64,000 bases of DNA. It comes from Gemmatimonadota bacterium. Its GTDB lineage: Bacteria; Gemmatimonadota; Gemmatimonadetes; Gemmatimonadales; Gemmatimonadaceae. Below are positions 1 through 7,730 of this stretch, piece by piece. Location of the stretch: NCBI GenBank assembly GCA_040388625.1, contig JAZKBK010000003.1:124001-188000 (forward strand), given 5' to 3'. How positions within the stretch are numbered: the stretch's first letter is position 1; each line of letters opens with the position of its first letter. Below the pieces are notes generated by a model. That model was given only the letters and a program-made list of their open reading frames with translations, had not been told where the DNA came from and did not search any database. The translations under genes and the position numbers were made by a program.

Positions 1-2
1 GC

Positions 3-266
3 AACGTATCGTTCTTCAGCAACGCTACGTTCGACAGCGTAGTTTCCAGAGCGCGCAGAGAACCGGACGATCAGAAAAGGTTCGCGTTGTATCGCGAGGC
101 GGATTCGCTGGCGCACGAACAGGCACCGATGCTGTTCATGTTCTTCTATACGGAATTGTACGCCGTACAGCCATGGCTCAATGGATTCACCGTGCCGTCG
201 ATCTTCACCGGCGAGCGATGGACCACGGCGCACATCGAGCGACCGCCAAAGACGGCACCGAAGTGA
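3..266 (+). CDS. Peptide ABC transporter substrate-binding protein, C-terminal fragment
   Basis: The reading frame is open from the window edge and ends at TGA 264-266, giving 87 residues with no start in view. The stretch [22 protein letters not shown] resembles the C-terminal lobe of family 5 solute-binding proteins (DppA/OppA type), which bind oligopeptides in the periplasm and hand them to an inner-membrane permease. The next gene is a DppB-type permease whose GTG start overlaps this stop, which supports the call. Most of the gene lies outside the window, so the ligand cannot be judged. Confidence 0.75.
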   Translation, partial: NVSFFSNATFDSVVSRARREPDDQKRFALYREADSLAHEQAPMLFMFFYTELYAVQPWLNGFTVPSIFTGERWTTAHIERPPKTAPK

Positions 267-1180
267 CGTCATACATCATTCGCCGGCTGCTACTCGCGAT
301 ACCGACTCTGTTCGGTGTGCTGGTCGTCACCTTTCTGCTGCTGTACATCGCCCCGGGCGACCCGGTGCAGGAGATGGTGGGCGAGCGCGCCGATTCCGCG
401 ACGATAGCGAGGCTGCGCAAGGAGCTGCGACTGGACGAGCCGGTTCTCTCGCAGTTCACGCACTACGCCGGCGGTGTTCTCCGCGGCGACCTCGGCACTT
501 CCTACATCACACGCAGGCCGATTCTGAGCGACGTACTCGAGCGCTTCCCGAAGACGCTGCTGCTCGCCGGCACCGCGATGCTGTTCGCTTCGATAACCGG
601 AATCCTCATAGGTGTGTTGAGCGCGCAACACCCGGGTGGCTGGTTCGACCGGATATCACTTGGCGGAGCCTATCTCGGGATTTCGTTCCCCGTGTACTGG
701 GTTGGACTGCTCCTGATACTGCTGTTCGCGGTGACACTGCACTGGCTTCCGCCGTCGGGATACGGCGGAATTCGGCATCTGATTCTTCCGGCGCTCGCAC
801 TCGGGACACGCTCCGTCGCATTTCTCGCGCGCGTAACCCGGTCGGCGATGCTCGACGTTCTCAACAGCGACTTCGTGCGCACCGCACGAGCGAAGGGCCT
901 GAGCGAGCGGGCGGTAGTTCTCAAGCACGGACTGCGGAACGCACTCATTCCGGTGATCACCGTACTCGGCCTCGACTTCGGGTACTATCTCACAGGCAGC
1001 ATACTCACAGAGACGATCTTCAGCTGGCCGGGACTCGGGCGCTACGTCGTCAACGCTATTTCCCGGCGCGACCTTCCCGCGATTCAGGGGAGCGTGCTGT
1101 TCCTGAGTGTGATCTTCGTACTCGTAAACCTCCTCACCGACCTCGCGTACGCCAAGGCCGACAAGCGTGTGAACCTATGA
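263..1180 (+). CDS. Peptide/nickel ABC transporter permease (DppB type)
   Basis: Inner-membrane channel subunit of a DppABCDF-like importer, 305 residues. The N-terminus ([20 protein letters not shown]) is the typical first membrane segment of DppB/GsiC proteins. The binding-protein-dependent transport domain follows, with the EAA-type loop near residues 195-235 ([20 protein letters not shown]) that contacts the ATPase. GTG 263 is chosen because the family begins exactly here and because GTGA overlaps the upstream stop by 4 bp; an ATG at 173 would add 30 residues that are only another frame of the binding-protein gene. No second permease or ATPase follows, so the rest of the transporter must lie upstream or elsewhere. 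Confidence 0.92.
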   Translation: MTSYIIRRLLLAIPTLFGVLVVTFLLLYIAPGDPVQEMVGERADSATIARLRKELRLDEPVLSQFTHYAGGVLRGDLGTSYITRRPILSDVLERFPKTLLLAGTAMLFASITGILIGVLSAQHPGGWFDRISLGGAYLGISFPVYWVGLLLILLFAVTLHWLPPSGYGGIRHLILPALALGTRSVAFLARVTRSAMLDVLNSDFVRTARAKGLSERAVVLKHGLRNALIPVITVLGLDFGYYLTGSILTETIFSWPGLGRYVVNAISRRDLPAIQGSVLFLSVIFVLVNLLTDLAYAKADKRVNL

Positions 1181-1575
1181 CCGAACTTCGACAGAACATC
1201 TCCAGCGGCGGACCGTGGGAGGATGTGGTTGGCTACTCCCGCGCGGTGCGCACCGGCAATCACGTATTCGTTGCCGGTACGACCGCGGTCGGCACTGACG
1301 GAAAGATCGTCGGCGACCGCGACGCATACGCACAGACGGTGCAAGCACTACGCACGATCGAAGCGGCGCTGAAACAGGCAGGCGCAAAGCTGTCCGACGT
1401 CGTGCGCACGCGCATGTTCGTAACCGACATCTCGAATTGGGAAGCGATCGGACGCGCGCACGGAGAGTTCTTCCGCGACATCAGACCTGCGGCAACGATG
1501 GTGGAAGTGACCCGCCTGATAGATCCGGCGATGCTCGTGGAGATCGAGGCCGACGCAGTGATCGCGGGTTCGTAG
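1177..1575 (+). CDS. RidA family enamine/imine deaminase
   Basis: A 132-residue protein of the YjgF/YER057c/UK114 (RidA) family. These small trimeric proteins hydrolyse reactive enamine or imine intermediates such as 2-aminoacrylate. Visible family features are the N-terminal [24 protein letters not shown] and the C-terminal [12 protein letters not shown]...RPAATMVEV, where the Arg is the usual carboxylate-binding residue. The length is normal. ATG 1177 overlaps the permease stop (ATGA), so translation is probably coupled to the transporter. RidA-like genes next to peptide or amino-acid transporters are common. The in-frame extension upstream to 181 is rejected as another frame of the permease gene. 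Confidence 0.9.
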   Translation: MTELRQNISSGGPWEDVVGYSRAVRTGNHVFVAGTTAVGTDGKIVGDRDAYAQTVQALRTIEAALKQAGAKLSDVVRTRMFVTDISNWEAIGRAHGEFFRDIRPAATMVEVTRLIDPAMLVEIEADAVIAGS

Positions 1576-1625
1576 CGCACCAAGTCCTGCCGCGATCAAA
1601 CGAGACCCACTCAAGTCGTGGAGCG

Positions 1626-1958
1626 TCAGTCGAGATCAAACGCCACGAGCAGGGCGGCGTTCAGCTCAACCACCTTGGGCCGTGCGAGCGAGCCCACGTA
1701 GTGAGTCAGAGCGGATTTCGGCACGAGGAGAAGTTGGTCGCAGTTGACGACCGAGTCGTGTTTCAAACCTTCGCTAATCCCGACCGCAACTTCAGTGGAC
1801 CGCCCATCATCGTTCGTGTTGATCGCAGCGCAAACTACCTTGTCTGCCTTCGAGTCGCAGAGCGTTTGCCGACTCACAACTACGACGCACCGCGCACGCT
1901 TCGGATCGTTTCCGGGCGCAGGTGAAACACGGTAAATCTCGCCTCTGGTCAGACTCAC
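1626..1958 (-). CDS. MazF/PemK-family toxin (endoribonuclease)
   Basis: A 110-residue PemK/MazF-like protein. MSLTRGEIYRVSPAPGNDPKRARCVVVVSRQ is the usual N-terminal beta strand set with the RGEIY start and the Arg that precedes the catalytic strand. AAINTN, VNCDQLLLVPKSAL and the tail LARPKVVELNAALLVAF also fit. Family members cut mRNA at short sequences and are held inactive by a partner antitoxin. The GTG start overlaps the antitoxin stop by 4 bp (GTGA), typical of translationally coupled pairs. It converges with ridA, with 50 bp between the two stops. Confidence 0.9.
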   Translation of the reverse strand: MSLTRGEIYRVSPAPGNDPKRARCVVVVSRQTLCDSKADKVVCAAINTNDDGRSTEVAVGISEGLKHDSVVNCDQLLLVPKSALTHYVGSLARPKVVELNAALLVAFDLD

Positions 1959-2248
1959 TCGGGCCAGGATTGGAGACTCAGGAGGTCGTCCGATTCGCGG
2001 TTAGTGATCTCCGCACTCGCGTTGATAGCCTGCAGGTCATGCGCTCGACGCGCCCGTCGCAGCATCGAGCGGAGATAGGCACGCACCGCGCGTTCCACCA
2101 GAGCGGAGCGTTGAGCCTTCCCCGCAACTGCGTCTGCGGCACGTATAAGCTCACCCGAAAGGCTCACCGAGGCTTTGGCCTTTTTTTCATGCTCGCCGAG
2201 CAAACGCTGCACTGTAGCGGCGGTCTTTGCAGGGAGGATTGAATTCAT
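1955..2248 (-). CDS. MazE-like ribbon-helix-helix antitoxin
   Basis: A 97-residue antitoxin preceding the MazF-family gene. The segment KAKASVSLSGELIRAADAVAGKAQRSALVERAVRAYL fits an MetJ/Arc-type ribbon-helix-helix DNA-binding domain. The tail (EITNRESDDLLSLQSWPE) is acidic and ends in the Gln-Trp pattern seen in toxin-wrapping antitoxin tails. ATG 2248 (MNSILPAK) is chosen because a perfect inverted repeat and a plausible promoter lie just upstream; ATG 2305 would add 19 residues and put the operator inside the gene. With ATG 2248 the predicted transcript would have almost no leader. Confidence 0.78.
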   Translation of the reverse strand: MNSILPAKTAATVQRLLGEHEKKAKASVSLSGELIRAADAVAGKAQRSALVERAVRAYLRSMLRRARRAHDLQAINASAEITNRESDDLLSLQSWPE

Positions 2249-2284
2249 ACTACTAATGGTAGTATATATGTTGCTACCTTTCAA
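2247..2284 (-). promoter_or_regulatory. Promoter and palindromic operator of the MazEF-like pair
   Basis: On the minus strand TTGAAA (2284-2279) and TACCAT (2261-2256) are separated by 17 bp. The -10 element overlaps a perfect 7-bp inverted repeat, ATACTAC (2247-2253) and GTAGTAT (2259-2265). Two direct GGTAGC motifs flank the -35 element. Antitoxin-toxin autoregulation at such sites is known for the family; its use here is inferred. Confidence 0.6.
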
Positions 2285-2323
2285 GCTACCATACACCCGG
2301 GCCATCTTTAGCCCACGGACAGT

Positions 2324-3340
2324 TCAGTCGTCCTTCTGCCCGAACACCGCCATGTTCGAGCTATGTCCGGGCGCGACTTTCTTGTCGGGATGGACCCAGT
2401 GCACTGCCTGGTTCACCGCCGTCGCGGCTTCGGCGAATCCTGTCGCGATCAGCTTCAGCTTTCCGGGATAGGTGCAGATGTCACCCGCCGCGTAGATGCC
2501 GGCGTGGCCCGTTTCCATCTGGCTGTTCACTACTATCTCGTCGTTGACGAGCTCGAGTCCCCAGTCGTTCAGCGCGCCGAGATCGCTCACGAAGCCGAGC
2601 ATCGGGAGGATCACGTCGCATTCCACACGCTCCAGCTCCTTGGACTTCACATTGCGAAGCGTGACCGAGTCGAAGTATTCGCCGGCCGAGTGGATGTCGT
2701 GCAGCTCGTGGAATGTGAAGACCTTGGTGTGACTCGTGTGCACCGACGCGAGCACGTCGGCGACGGTCGCAGCATGGGCGCGAAAGCGGTCGCTGCGGTG
2801 AACCAGCGAGATTGCTTCCGCCGTACCGCGCAGCTGCTGCGCCCAGTCGAACGCCGAGTCGCCGCCGCCGATGATGATGACACGCTTGCCCCGGAACTGT
2901 TCGAGATCGAGAACGCGATCCTGAATGCCCTTTCCGTACCACGGCTCTGCGACCGCCTGTGGCAGCCGGCGCGGCGAAAACGCTCCGATTCCGGCTGCGA
3001 GAACCAGCGATCGGGTCGGAAAACGATCGGTGCTGGTGACCAGGACGAAGTGCCCGTCGTGCTCCTCGAGTCCGGTCACATGTTGATTGAGATGGACCGG
3101 CTCGCCGAACTGGGCCGCCTGGCTTTCGAGCGAGCGCACCAGATCCTTTGCCAGCACCTTGGGAAAGCCGGCGACGTCGAAGATGTATTTCTCAGGATAA
3201 AGGGCCGTCAGCTGGCCGCCGGCCTGCGATAATGCGTCCACGACCTGCGCGCTCGCGCCGCGCATTCCACAGTAGAACAGGCCAAAAAGTCCGGTTGGTC
3301 CGGCGCCTAATATCGTTACGTCTTTGATCTCGTGCTCCAT
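2324..3340 (-). CDS. Ferredoxin/flavodoxin-NADP+ reductase, thioredoxin-reductase-like type
   Basis: A 338-residue soluble flavoprotein that moves electrons between NADPH and ferredoxin or flavodoxin. It has the FAD dinucleotide-binding motif GAGPTGL near residues 12-18, the NADP-binding motif GGGDSAFD in the middle, and the C-terminal FAD signature GIYAAGDI. The redox-active CxxC of true thioredoxin reductase is absent, and length and order match YumC-type reductases. Start ATG 3340 gives MEHEIKDVTILG, the family's usual N-terminus; longer in-frame extensions (to 3799) only cross the divergent gene. Its start lies 21 bp from the start of the divergent adenosyltransferase gene. Confidence 0.9.
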   Translation of the reverse strand: MEHEIKDVTILGAGPTGLFGLFYCGMRGASAQVVDALSQAGGQLTALYPEKYIFDVAGFPKVLAKDLVRSLESQAAQFGEPVHLNQHVTGLEEHDGHFVLVTSTDRFPTRSLVLAAGIGAFSPRRLPQAVAEPWYGKGIQDRVLDLEQFRGKRVIIIGGGDSAFDWAQQLRGTAEAISLVHRSDRFRAHAATVADVLASVHTSHTKVFTFHELHDIHSAGEYFDSVTLRNVKSKELERVECDVILPMLGFVSDLGALNDWGLELVNDEIVVNSQMETGHAGIYAAGDICTYPGKLKLIATGFAEAATAVNQAVHWVHPDKKVAPGHSSNMAVFGQKDD

Positions 3341-3361
3341 AGTGGCGAAATTTACCCGGAT

Positions 3362-3913
3362 ATGACTATGAAGATCTATACGAAAACCGGCGACGCTGGC
3401 ACGACCGGACTCTTTGGCGGCGGCCGCGTGCCGAAAGACGATTCGCGCGTCGACGCCTATGGCGATGTCGATGAACTGAATGCCGTACTCGGCGCCGCGC
3501 GCGCGACTGGCCCGATGCCACGGGTCGACGAAGTGCTGGTTGCGGTGCAGCGCGATCTCTTCGCGATCGGCGCTCTTCTGGCAACGCCGGACATCGAGAA
3601 GATGCACGCGCACCTCACGAAGGCGCGCATCGACGATGCTCGCATCGAGGAGCTCGAGCACGCAATCGACGCGTGCGACAACGAGCTGGAGCCGCTCAAG
3701 GCATTCATCATTCCGGGCGGGACTCCAAAAGCAGCTGCACTCCACGTGGCGAGGACCGTGTGCCGGCGCGCAGAGCGCAAGGTTGTACATCTGCAACACT
3801 CGGTGGAGCTTCCGAAGCTGACGGTGGTCTATCTCAACCGTCTGTCCGATCTGCTCTTTTCGCTTGCCCGCGTCGCTAACAAGCGCGCCGGCGCCGGCGA
3901 GGTTACGTGGTAG
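3362..3913 (+). CDS. Cob(I)yrinic acid a,c-diamide / cobalamin adenosyltransferase (PduO/MMAB type)
   Basis: A 183-residue PduO-type ATP:cob(I)alamin adenosyltransferase, which attaches the 5'-deoxyadenosyl group to cobalt. The N-terminal ATP-binding motif KIYTKTGDAGTTGLFGG and the C-terminal helix with VARTVCRRAERKVV are diagnostic, and the length is typical. ATG 3362 or ATG 3368 (MKIYTK) are both possible; no good ribosome binding site precedes either. The GTG start of aroB overlaps its end by 7 bp, so the two genes are probably cotranscribed. Confidence 0.93.
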   Translation: MTMKIYTKTGDAGTTGLFGGGRVPKDDSRVDAYGDVDELNAVLGAARATGPMPRVDEVLVAVQRDLFAIGALLATPDIEKMHAHLTKARIDDARIEELEHAIDACDNELEPLKAFIIPGGTPKAAALHVARTVCRRAERKVVHLQHSVELPKLTVVYLNRLSDLLFSLARVANKRAGAGEVTW

Positions 3914-5034
3914 ATAAGGCTACGCGGCCAACGCGAGATCCTGTCTCATTCATAGATGCTGGCGGCTACGAGATAAGCGTGGCCGCCGGGTTGCTGGGCC
4001 GCGCTGGAGAAATCGCGGCCGCGGCGGCGCCAGCGCATCGGTACGCGGTGGTCTCCGACAGCAACGTCGCACCCTTGTACGCCTCCCGGCTGGTCGAGCA
4101 ACTCGGACAGTCGGGCGAATCGGTTCCGTTATGCACGGTTCCTGCCGGCGAGGCGCACAAGAACCGCGAAAGCTGGGCGGCGATAACCGATCAACTGCTG
4201 GCCGCGGGGCTTGGCCGCGATTCGGCGATCATCGCCCTGGGTGGCGGAGTCGTTTGCGACCTGGCTGGCTTCGTCGCCGCCACGTTCATGCGCGGGGTGC
4301 CGGTGGTCCACATACCGACGACCCTGCTGTCGATGATCGATGCATCGATCGGAGGCAAAACCGGCGTCGATACGCCGCATGGGAAGAATCTGGTCGGCGC
4401 CTTTCATCAGCCCAGCGCTGTGATAATAGATCCGGAAGTGCTTGATACACTTCCAGTTAGCGATTTGAGGGCGGGACTGGCGGAAGCGCTCAAGCACGGC
4501 GCGATCGCCGACGCGGCCTACTTCGATTTCATCGCCAGCTCGGCGCCTCTCCTACTTGCGGAGGACCCGGGCAAGCGTGACGTTCCTGCGCTCAATCACG
4601 TCATCGAGAAGAGCGTCCGGCTCAAGGTTGGGGTGGTCGCCGCTGATGAACGGGAAAATGGAGCTCGCAAAGCCTTGAACTTTGGCCACACTATAGGACA
4701 CGCGATCGAGCTGCTCAGCGGATTCAGCATGCGACACGGCGAGGCCGTCGGAGTCGGGATGGTGCTGGAAGCCGACGCGGCAGAACGTGCAGGTGTCACC
4801 GACGCCGGCACCGCCTCGCGCATCCGTGCGGCGCTCGAGAGTGCGGGACTTCCCATCGTTCGTCCAGCCGGACCGTCGGTGTCCAGCATCCTGGAATCGA
4901 TGCGTGGCGACAAGAAAAGCCGATCAGGCGAGATCGAGTATGCGGTGCCGACTCGGATAGGAGTGATGGCGGGCGCGGGGGCAGGCTACACCGTCCGTCT
5001 GTCGGACGCCGTTGTCGCCGAGGTCCTCGCGTGA
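3907..5034 (+). CDS. aroB: 3-dehydroquinate synthase
   Basis: A 375-residue enzyme that cyclises DAHP to 3-dehydroquinate in the shikimate pathway, using NAD+ and a divalent metal. The core motifs are clear: ALGGGVVCDLAGFVAATFMRG, PTTLLSMIDASIGGKTGVD, GKNLVGAFHQP, AEALKHGAI (Glu metal ligand) and LNFGHTIGHAIE plus RHGEAV (His ligands). GTG 3907 overlaps the end of the adenosyltransferase gene, and the next gene begins with a GTGA overlap at 5031, so it lies inside a tight operon. Length is normal for AroB. Confidence 0.96.
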   Translation: MVDKATRPTRDPVSFIDAGGYEISVAAGLLGRAGEIAAAAAPAHRYAVVSDSNVAPLYASRLVEQLGQSGESVPLCTVPAGEAHKNRESWAAITDQLLAAGLGRDSAIIALGGGVVCDLAGFVAATFMRGVPVVHIPTTLLSMIDASIGGKTGVDTPHGKNLVGAFHQPSAVIIDPEVLDTLPVSDLRAGLAEALKHGAIADAAYFDFIASSAPLLLAEDPGKRDVPALNHVIEKSVRLKVGVVAADERENGARKALNFGHTIGHAIELLSGFSMRHGEAVGVGMVLEADAAERAGVTDAGTASRIRAALESAGLPIVRPAGPSVSSILESMRGDKKSRSGEIEYAVPTRIGVMAGAGAGYTVRLSDAVVAEVLA

Positions 5035-5540
5035 AGCGCTGGGAGGTGGGCCAGGCGATAGTTGCCGTTCTCGCCGCGGCGGTCTTCGTCAAGACCGGAA
5101 TCGCTCGCCTTCCCAATGCCAATCCAGAACCGTTCCGTCACCCGCCGGTGCTGGTGTATGCTCCCCGGATGCTGCCGCCGCTGATCGTCCGGGCAGAGCG
5201 GATCATGCCCAAGATTCCGAAGCTCAAGAGCATTTTCGCTCGCGCGCCAGTCGGCAAGCCGCTCGAGGTTTCGTTGACGCAGTACTGCCTGCAGGGGACG
5301 ACTCGCCGCGACCACTGGGTCAGAGAGGGGATCGTTGCGGCGGATCCGCGCATCTTTCCGCTCGCGCACTACGTCGAGCTTTTCCTAGGCAAGCACTACC
5401 TCGGCCGCTTTCTCGTGGATGACACAGGTGGGAAGGTCAAGGGCAGAACGCTGGACATCTGGAACCCGTCTTGCTCTGAAGCGAGGAGGTTCGGTCGCCA
5501 ACGCGGGACCGCCACACTCGTAATGAAACCGGAGAATTGA
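5031..5540 (+). CDS. 3D (Asp-Asp-Asp) domain protein, MltA/RlpA-like barrel
   Basis: A 169-residue protein with an N-terminal hydrophobic segment (AIVAVLAAAVFVKTGIA, residues 9-25) that acts as a signal peptide or anchor. From about residue 95 it carries a 3D domain: RDHWVREGIVAADPRIFPL, GRFLVDDTGGKVKGRTLDIW, with the conserved aspartates in VDD and LDIW. The same double-psi barrel core occurs in lytic transglycosylase MltA and in cell-wall-associated 3D proteins, so a role in peptidoglycan is likely but unproven. The GTG start overlaps the aroB stop by 4 bp. Confidence 0.8.
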   Translation: MKRWEVGQAIVAVLAAAVFVKTGIARLPNANPEPFRHPPVLVYAPRMLPPLIVRAERIMPKIPKLKSIFARAPVGKPLEVSLTQYCLQGTTRRDHWVREGIVAADPRIFPLAHYVELFLGKHYLGRFLVDDTGGKVKGRTLDIWNPSCSEARRFGRQRGTATLVMKPEN

Positions 5541-5719
5541 TGTCAGCCTTCACCACGTACCTGATCGGCTTTTTCGTGGTCATCGTAGGTCTCGCCATCG
5601 GGGCGTACCTGTTGAACGTGCCTACGACGTGGATCGCTGTCGGCGTGATCGTGCTGGTCGGGTTGGGCATCCTCAAAGCCACAAGCCGCGCACGCCAGAA
5701 GGACCCGCCGACGAGCTGA
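5540..5719 (+). CDS. Small two-helix membrane protein
   Basis: A 59-residue protein made of two hydrophobic segments, about residues 7-25 (YLIGFFVVIVGLAIGAYLL) and 30-46 (WIAVGVIVLVGLGILKA), followed by a short basic tail. The ATG overlaps the stop of the 3D-domain gene by one base (TGATG), and a GGAGA motif lies just upstream, so it is likely a real coupled gene. I do not recognise a family. Confidence 0.65.
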   Translation: MSAFTTYLIGFFVVIVGLAIGAYLLNVPTTWIAVGVIVLVGLGILKATSRARQKDPPTS

Positions 5720-5728
5720 GCGGCGGGT
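5703..5728 (+). terminator. Weak hairpin at the end of the aroB operon
   Basis: ACCCGCCG (5703-5710) pairs with CGGCGGGT (5721-5728) around a 10-nt loop that contains the stop codon of the small membrane gene. There is no T-run after it, so termination here would be Rho-dependent or weak. Confidence 0.3.
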
Positions 5729-5823
5729 ACGCTTCGCAGTTCGGCGCGCGATTAATACCGGTCAGCGCCAGCGTCGCGCCACCTGGGTGACAGATCACAT
5801 TCCTTTGGCACGAAATATGGCTG

Positions 5824-5852
5824 TTGACCAAACTGCAAGCGCCCATTAGTCT
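5824..5852 (+). promoter_or_regulatory. Sigma-70-type promoter of the sigma factor gene
   Basis: TTGACC (5824-5829) and TAGTCT (5847-5852) are separated by 17 bp and lie about 30 bp before the sigma gene ATG. The match to housekeeping -35/-10 elements is good but not perfect. Confidence 0.5.
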
Positions 5853-5881
5853 GACTGCTTCAGCCCATCATTGGAGCGTCT

Positions 5882-6778
5882 ATGCCGGCAGCGGTCGTCG
5901 AGAGCAGGCCAAAGGGATTTGCGCGTTCGTCTCCCTCCACAGCCTTCGACCAGTACCTGCACGACATCCAAAAACTTCCCCTGATCACGGACGTCGAGGA
6001 AGAACGAAGACTGGCCCGACGAGCGCAGGGTGGCGATGAGCGGGCGGCAGAACGACTGGTGACAGCGAACCTTCGCTTCGTCATCTCCTACGTCAAGAAG
6101 TATCAGGGACACGGACTCGATCTCAGCGAGCTCGTAGCAATCGGAAACGAAGGATTGCTGAAGGCAGTCAGGAAGTTCGATCCGGACCAGGGCGTCAAGT
6201 TCATCTCCTACGCCGTATGGTGGGTCCGGCAAGCGGTGCTCAAGGCATTGGCCGAGCAGACGCGATCGGTGAGAATCCCACTCAATCAGAATTCACAGCT
6301 CATCAAGCTGTCGCGCGCCGAGACGGTGCTCGCTCAGGTTCTGAAGCGCGATCCGACAGACAACGAGCTTGGCAGGCTGCTGGAGGAGACGCCGGACACC
6401 GTTCGTGCGTCGCGCCAGATGTCGGCGACGGAAATCTCGCTGGACGCACCAATCGACCGCAGCGATCGCGAGGCATCGACGCTGGGCGAGCGCTTTGCGG
6501 GAGTTGACGGCGGCGAGATCGAAGAGGTGACCGACTTCAAGCTCATGCGCGAGTCGATCGACAGGGCCTTCAAGAAGTATCTCACGCCACGCGAGCGGAA
6601 GATTCTCTACCTGTATTACGGGCTTGGCCAGGATTCGGAAGCGATGACGCTCGAGAAGATCGGATCGCTGCTTGGAGTCACGCGGGAGCGGATTCGTCAG
6701 ATTCGCGAGCGGGCATTCGAGAAGCTGCGCCAGTCTCCGGATGGTGGAGCGCTGTCGGGATTCTGGGGCGCGGCATAG
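5882..6778 (+). CDS. RNA polymerase sigma-70 factor, RpoD/SigA family, compact form
   Basis: A 298-residue sigma-70. Region 1.2 (FDQYLHDIQKLPLIT), region 2 (LRFVISYVKKYQGHGLDLSELVAIGNEGLLKAVRKFDP, FISYAVWWVRQAV), region 3, and region 4 with the helix-turn-helix (MTLEKIGSLLGVTRERIRQIRERAFEKLR) are all present. Region 1.1 and the long non-conserved insert of classical RpoD are absent, so it is either a short primary factor or a group 2 RpoS/SigB-like paralogue. It is a single-gene unit with its own promoter and a strong terminator. The assignment as a sigma factor is certain; its rank is not. Confidence 0.93.
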   Translation: MPAAVVESRPKGFARSSPSTAFDQYLHDIQKLPLITDVEEERRLARRAQGGDERAAERLVTANLRFVISYVKKYQGHGLDLSELVAIGNEGLLKAVRKFDPDQGVKFISYAVWWVRQAVLKALAEQTRSVRIPLNQNSQLIKLSRAETVLAQVLKRDPTDNELGRLLEETPDTVRASRQMSATEISLDAPIDRSDREASTLGERFAGVDGGEIEEVTDFKLMRESIDRAFKKYLTPRERKILYLYYGLGQDSEAMTLEKIGSLLGVTRERIRQIRERAFEKLRQSPDGGALSGFWGAA

Positions 6779-6804
6779 CAATCCGGACAGGTGTGAAAGT
6801 GCAA

Positions 6805-6837
6805 CGAGGGCCCGTGGATGGGGCCCTCGCTTTATTT
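6805..6837 (+). terminator. Intrinsic terminator after the sigma factor gene
   Basis: A perfect 9-bp GC-rich stem, CGAGGGCCC (6805-6813) with GGGCCCTCG (6821-6829) and a 7-nt loop, is followed by CTTTATTTT. It ends only 9 bp before the GTG of the lipid kinase gene. Confidence 0.9.
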
Positions 6838-6845
6838 TACCCATT

Positions 6846-7730
6846 GTGATCCCCGCGTTCGTCAACGATGCTGCCGGCACCGCTTCTGCGGCGAAGCGTG
6901 CGCTGGAGGAGACCGGCGGTTTCGAGATTCACGCTGTTCGGCCGGACGAATTGGAGAGCAGCATTCGCAGCGCGATCGCGTCCAGGCCGGCGCGAATCGT
7001 CGTCGCCGGCGGTGACGGGAGCGTGGGAACAGCAGCCCGTGTGTCATGCGGAACGGAGACTGCACTCGCGGTACTGCCTGGCGGGACGCTGAACCATTTC
7101 GCGCGGGATCACGGAATTCCGGTCGATGAGCAAGAGGCAGCCACGATTGCTATCAACGGTGAGGTCGGGCGCGCCGACGTTGCGTACGCGGACGACCGTC
7201 TCTTCCTCAACACCAGCTCGGTGGGTGCCTACGTCGCTTACGTTCGCTTTCGCAATCGCGCGGCGAAATATGTCGGGTATCGTATCGCCAGCCTGCTTGC
7301 AGCAGTGCGCATATTCATCTCGATGCGTCCGGTCTCTCTGGAGCTGGACGTGAACGGCGAGCGGCGCACTTACAGCACGCCGATTGTCTTCATAGGCGTG
7401 GGTGAGCGTGAAACGCGCTCGCCGACGCTGGGTAATCGGATTGCCGGCGGGCGGCAGTGCCTGCATGTGATCGTCGTGCGCGAACGTCGGGCGGCGCGAT
7501 TGCTCGCGGTGGCGCTCGATGCGGCCACGCGCGGACTGGACAGGGTGGCCCGCACGCCGGAGCTGGACAGCTTCATGGTGGATTCGTGCACGATCAAGAT
7601 GGGTGGGAGGCGGCATCACGTAGCGGTCGATGGTGAGATAGTCGCGCTCGGCATGCCGTTGCAGTACCGCCTGTCGAAAGATGCGCTCAGGATCGTCATT
7701 CCATCGGAACACAGCGCGAGCGTTGCATGA
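6846..7730 (+). CDS. Diacylglycerol kinase family lipid kinase
   Basis: A 294-residue protein of the DAGK/sphingosine-kinase catalytic family, which phosphorylates lipid hydroxyls with ATP. The nucleotide loop reads VVAGGDGSVGTAA, a GGDGT variant with Ser for Thr, and LPGGTLNHFARDHGIP is the second conserved motif. The C-terminal HHVAVDGEIVALGMPLQYRL is the usual end of the YegS/BmrU fold. GTG 6846 (VIPAFVNDAAG) is chosen because an earlier in-frame start would run through the terminator into the sigma gene. It overlaps glcD by 4 bp (ATGA) and is the first gene of the glc operon, a linkage I cannot explain. Confidence 0.85.
   Translation: MIPAFVNDAAGTASAAKRALEETGGFEIHAVRPDELESSIRSAIASRPARIVVAGGDGSVGTAARVSCGTETALAVLPGGTLNHFARDHGIPVDEQEAATIAINGEVGRADVAYADDRLFLNTSSVGAYVAYVRFRNRAAKYVGYRIASLLAAVRIFISMRPVSLELDVNGERRTYSTPIVFIGVGERETRSPTLGNRIAGGRQCLHVIVVRERRAARLLAVALDAATRGLDRVARTPELDSFMVDSCTIKMGGRRHHVAVDGEIVALGMPLQYRLSKDALRIVIPSEHSASVA

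Noticed and set aside
3300-3362. Cobalamin riboswitch before the adenosyltransferase gene
   Set aside because: The divergent gene leaves only 21 bp; there is no room for one.
5720-5823. Possible tRNA or small RNA before the sigma gene
   Set aside because: No cloverleaf or conserved TTCGA-type arm was found; only a weak hairpin is present.
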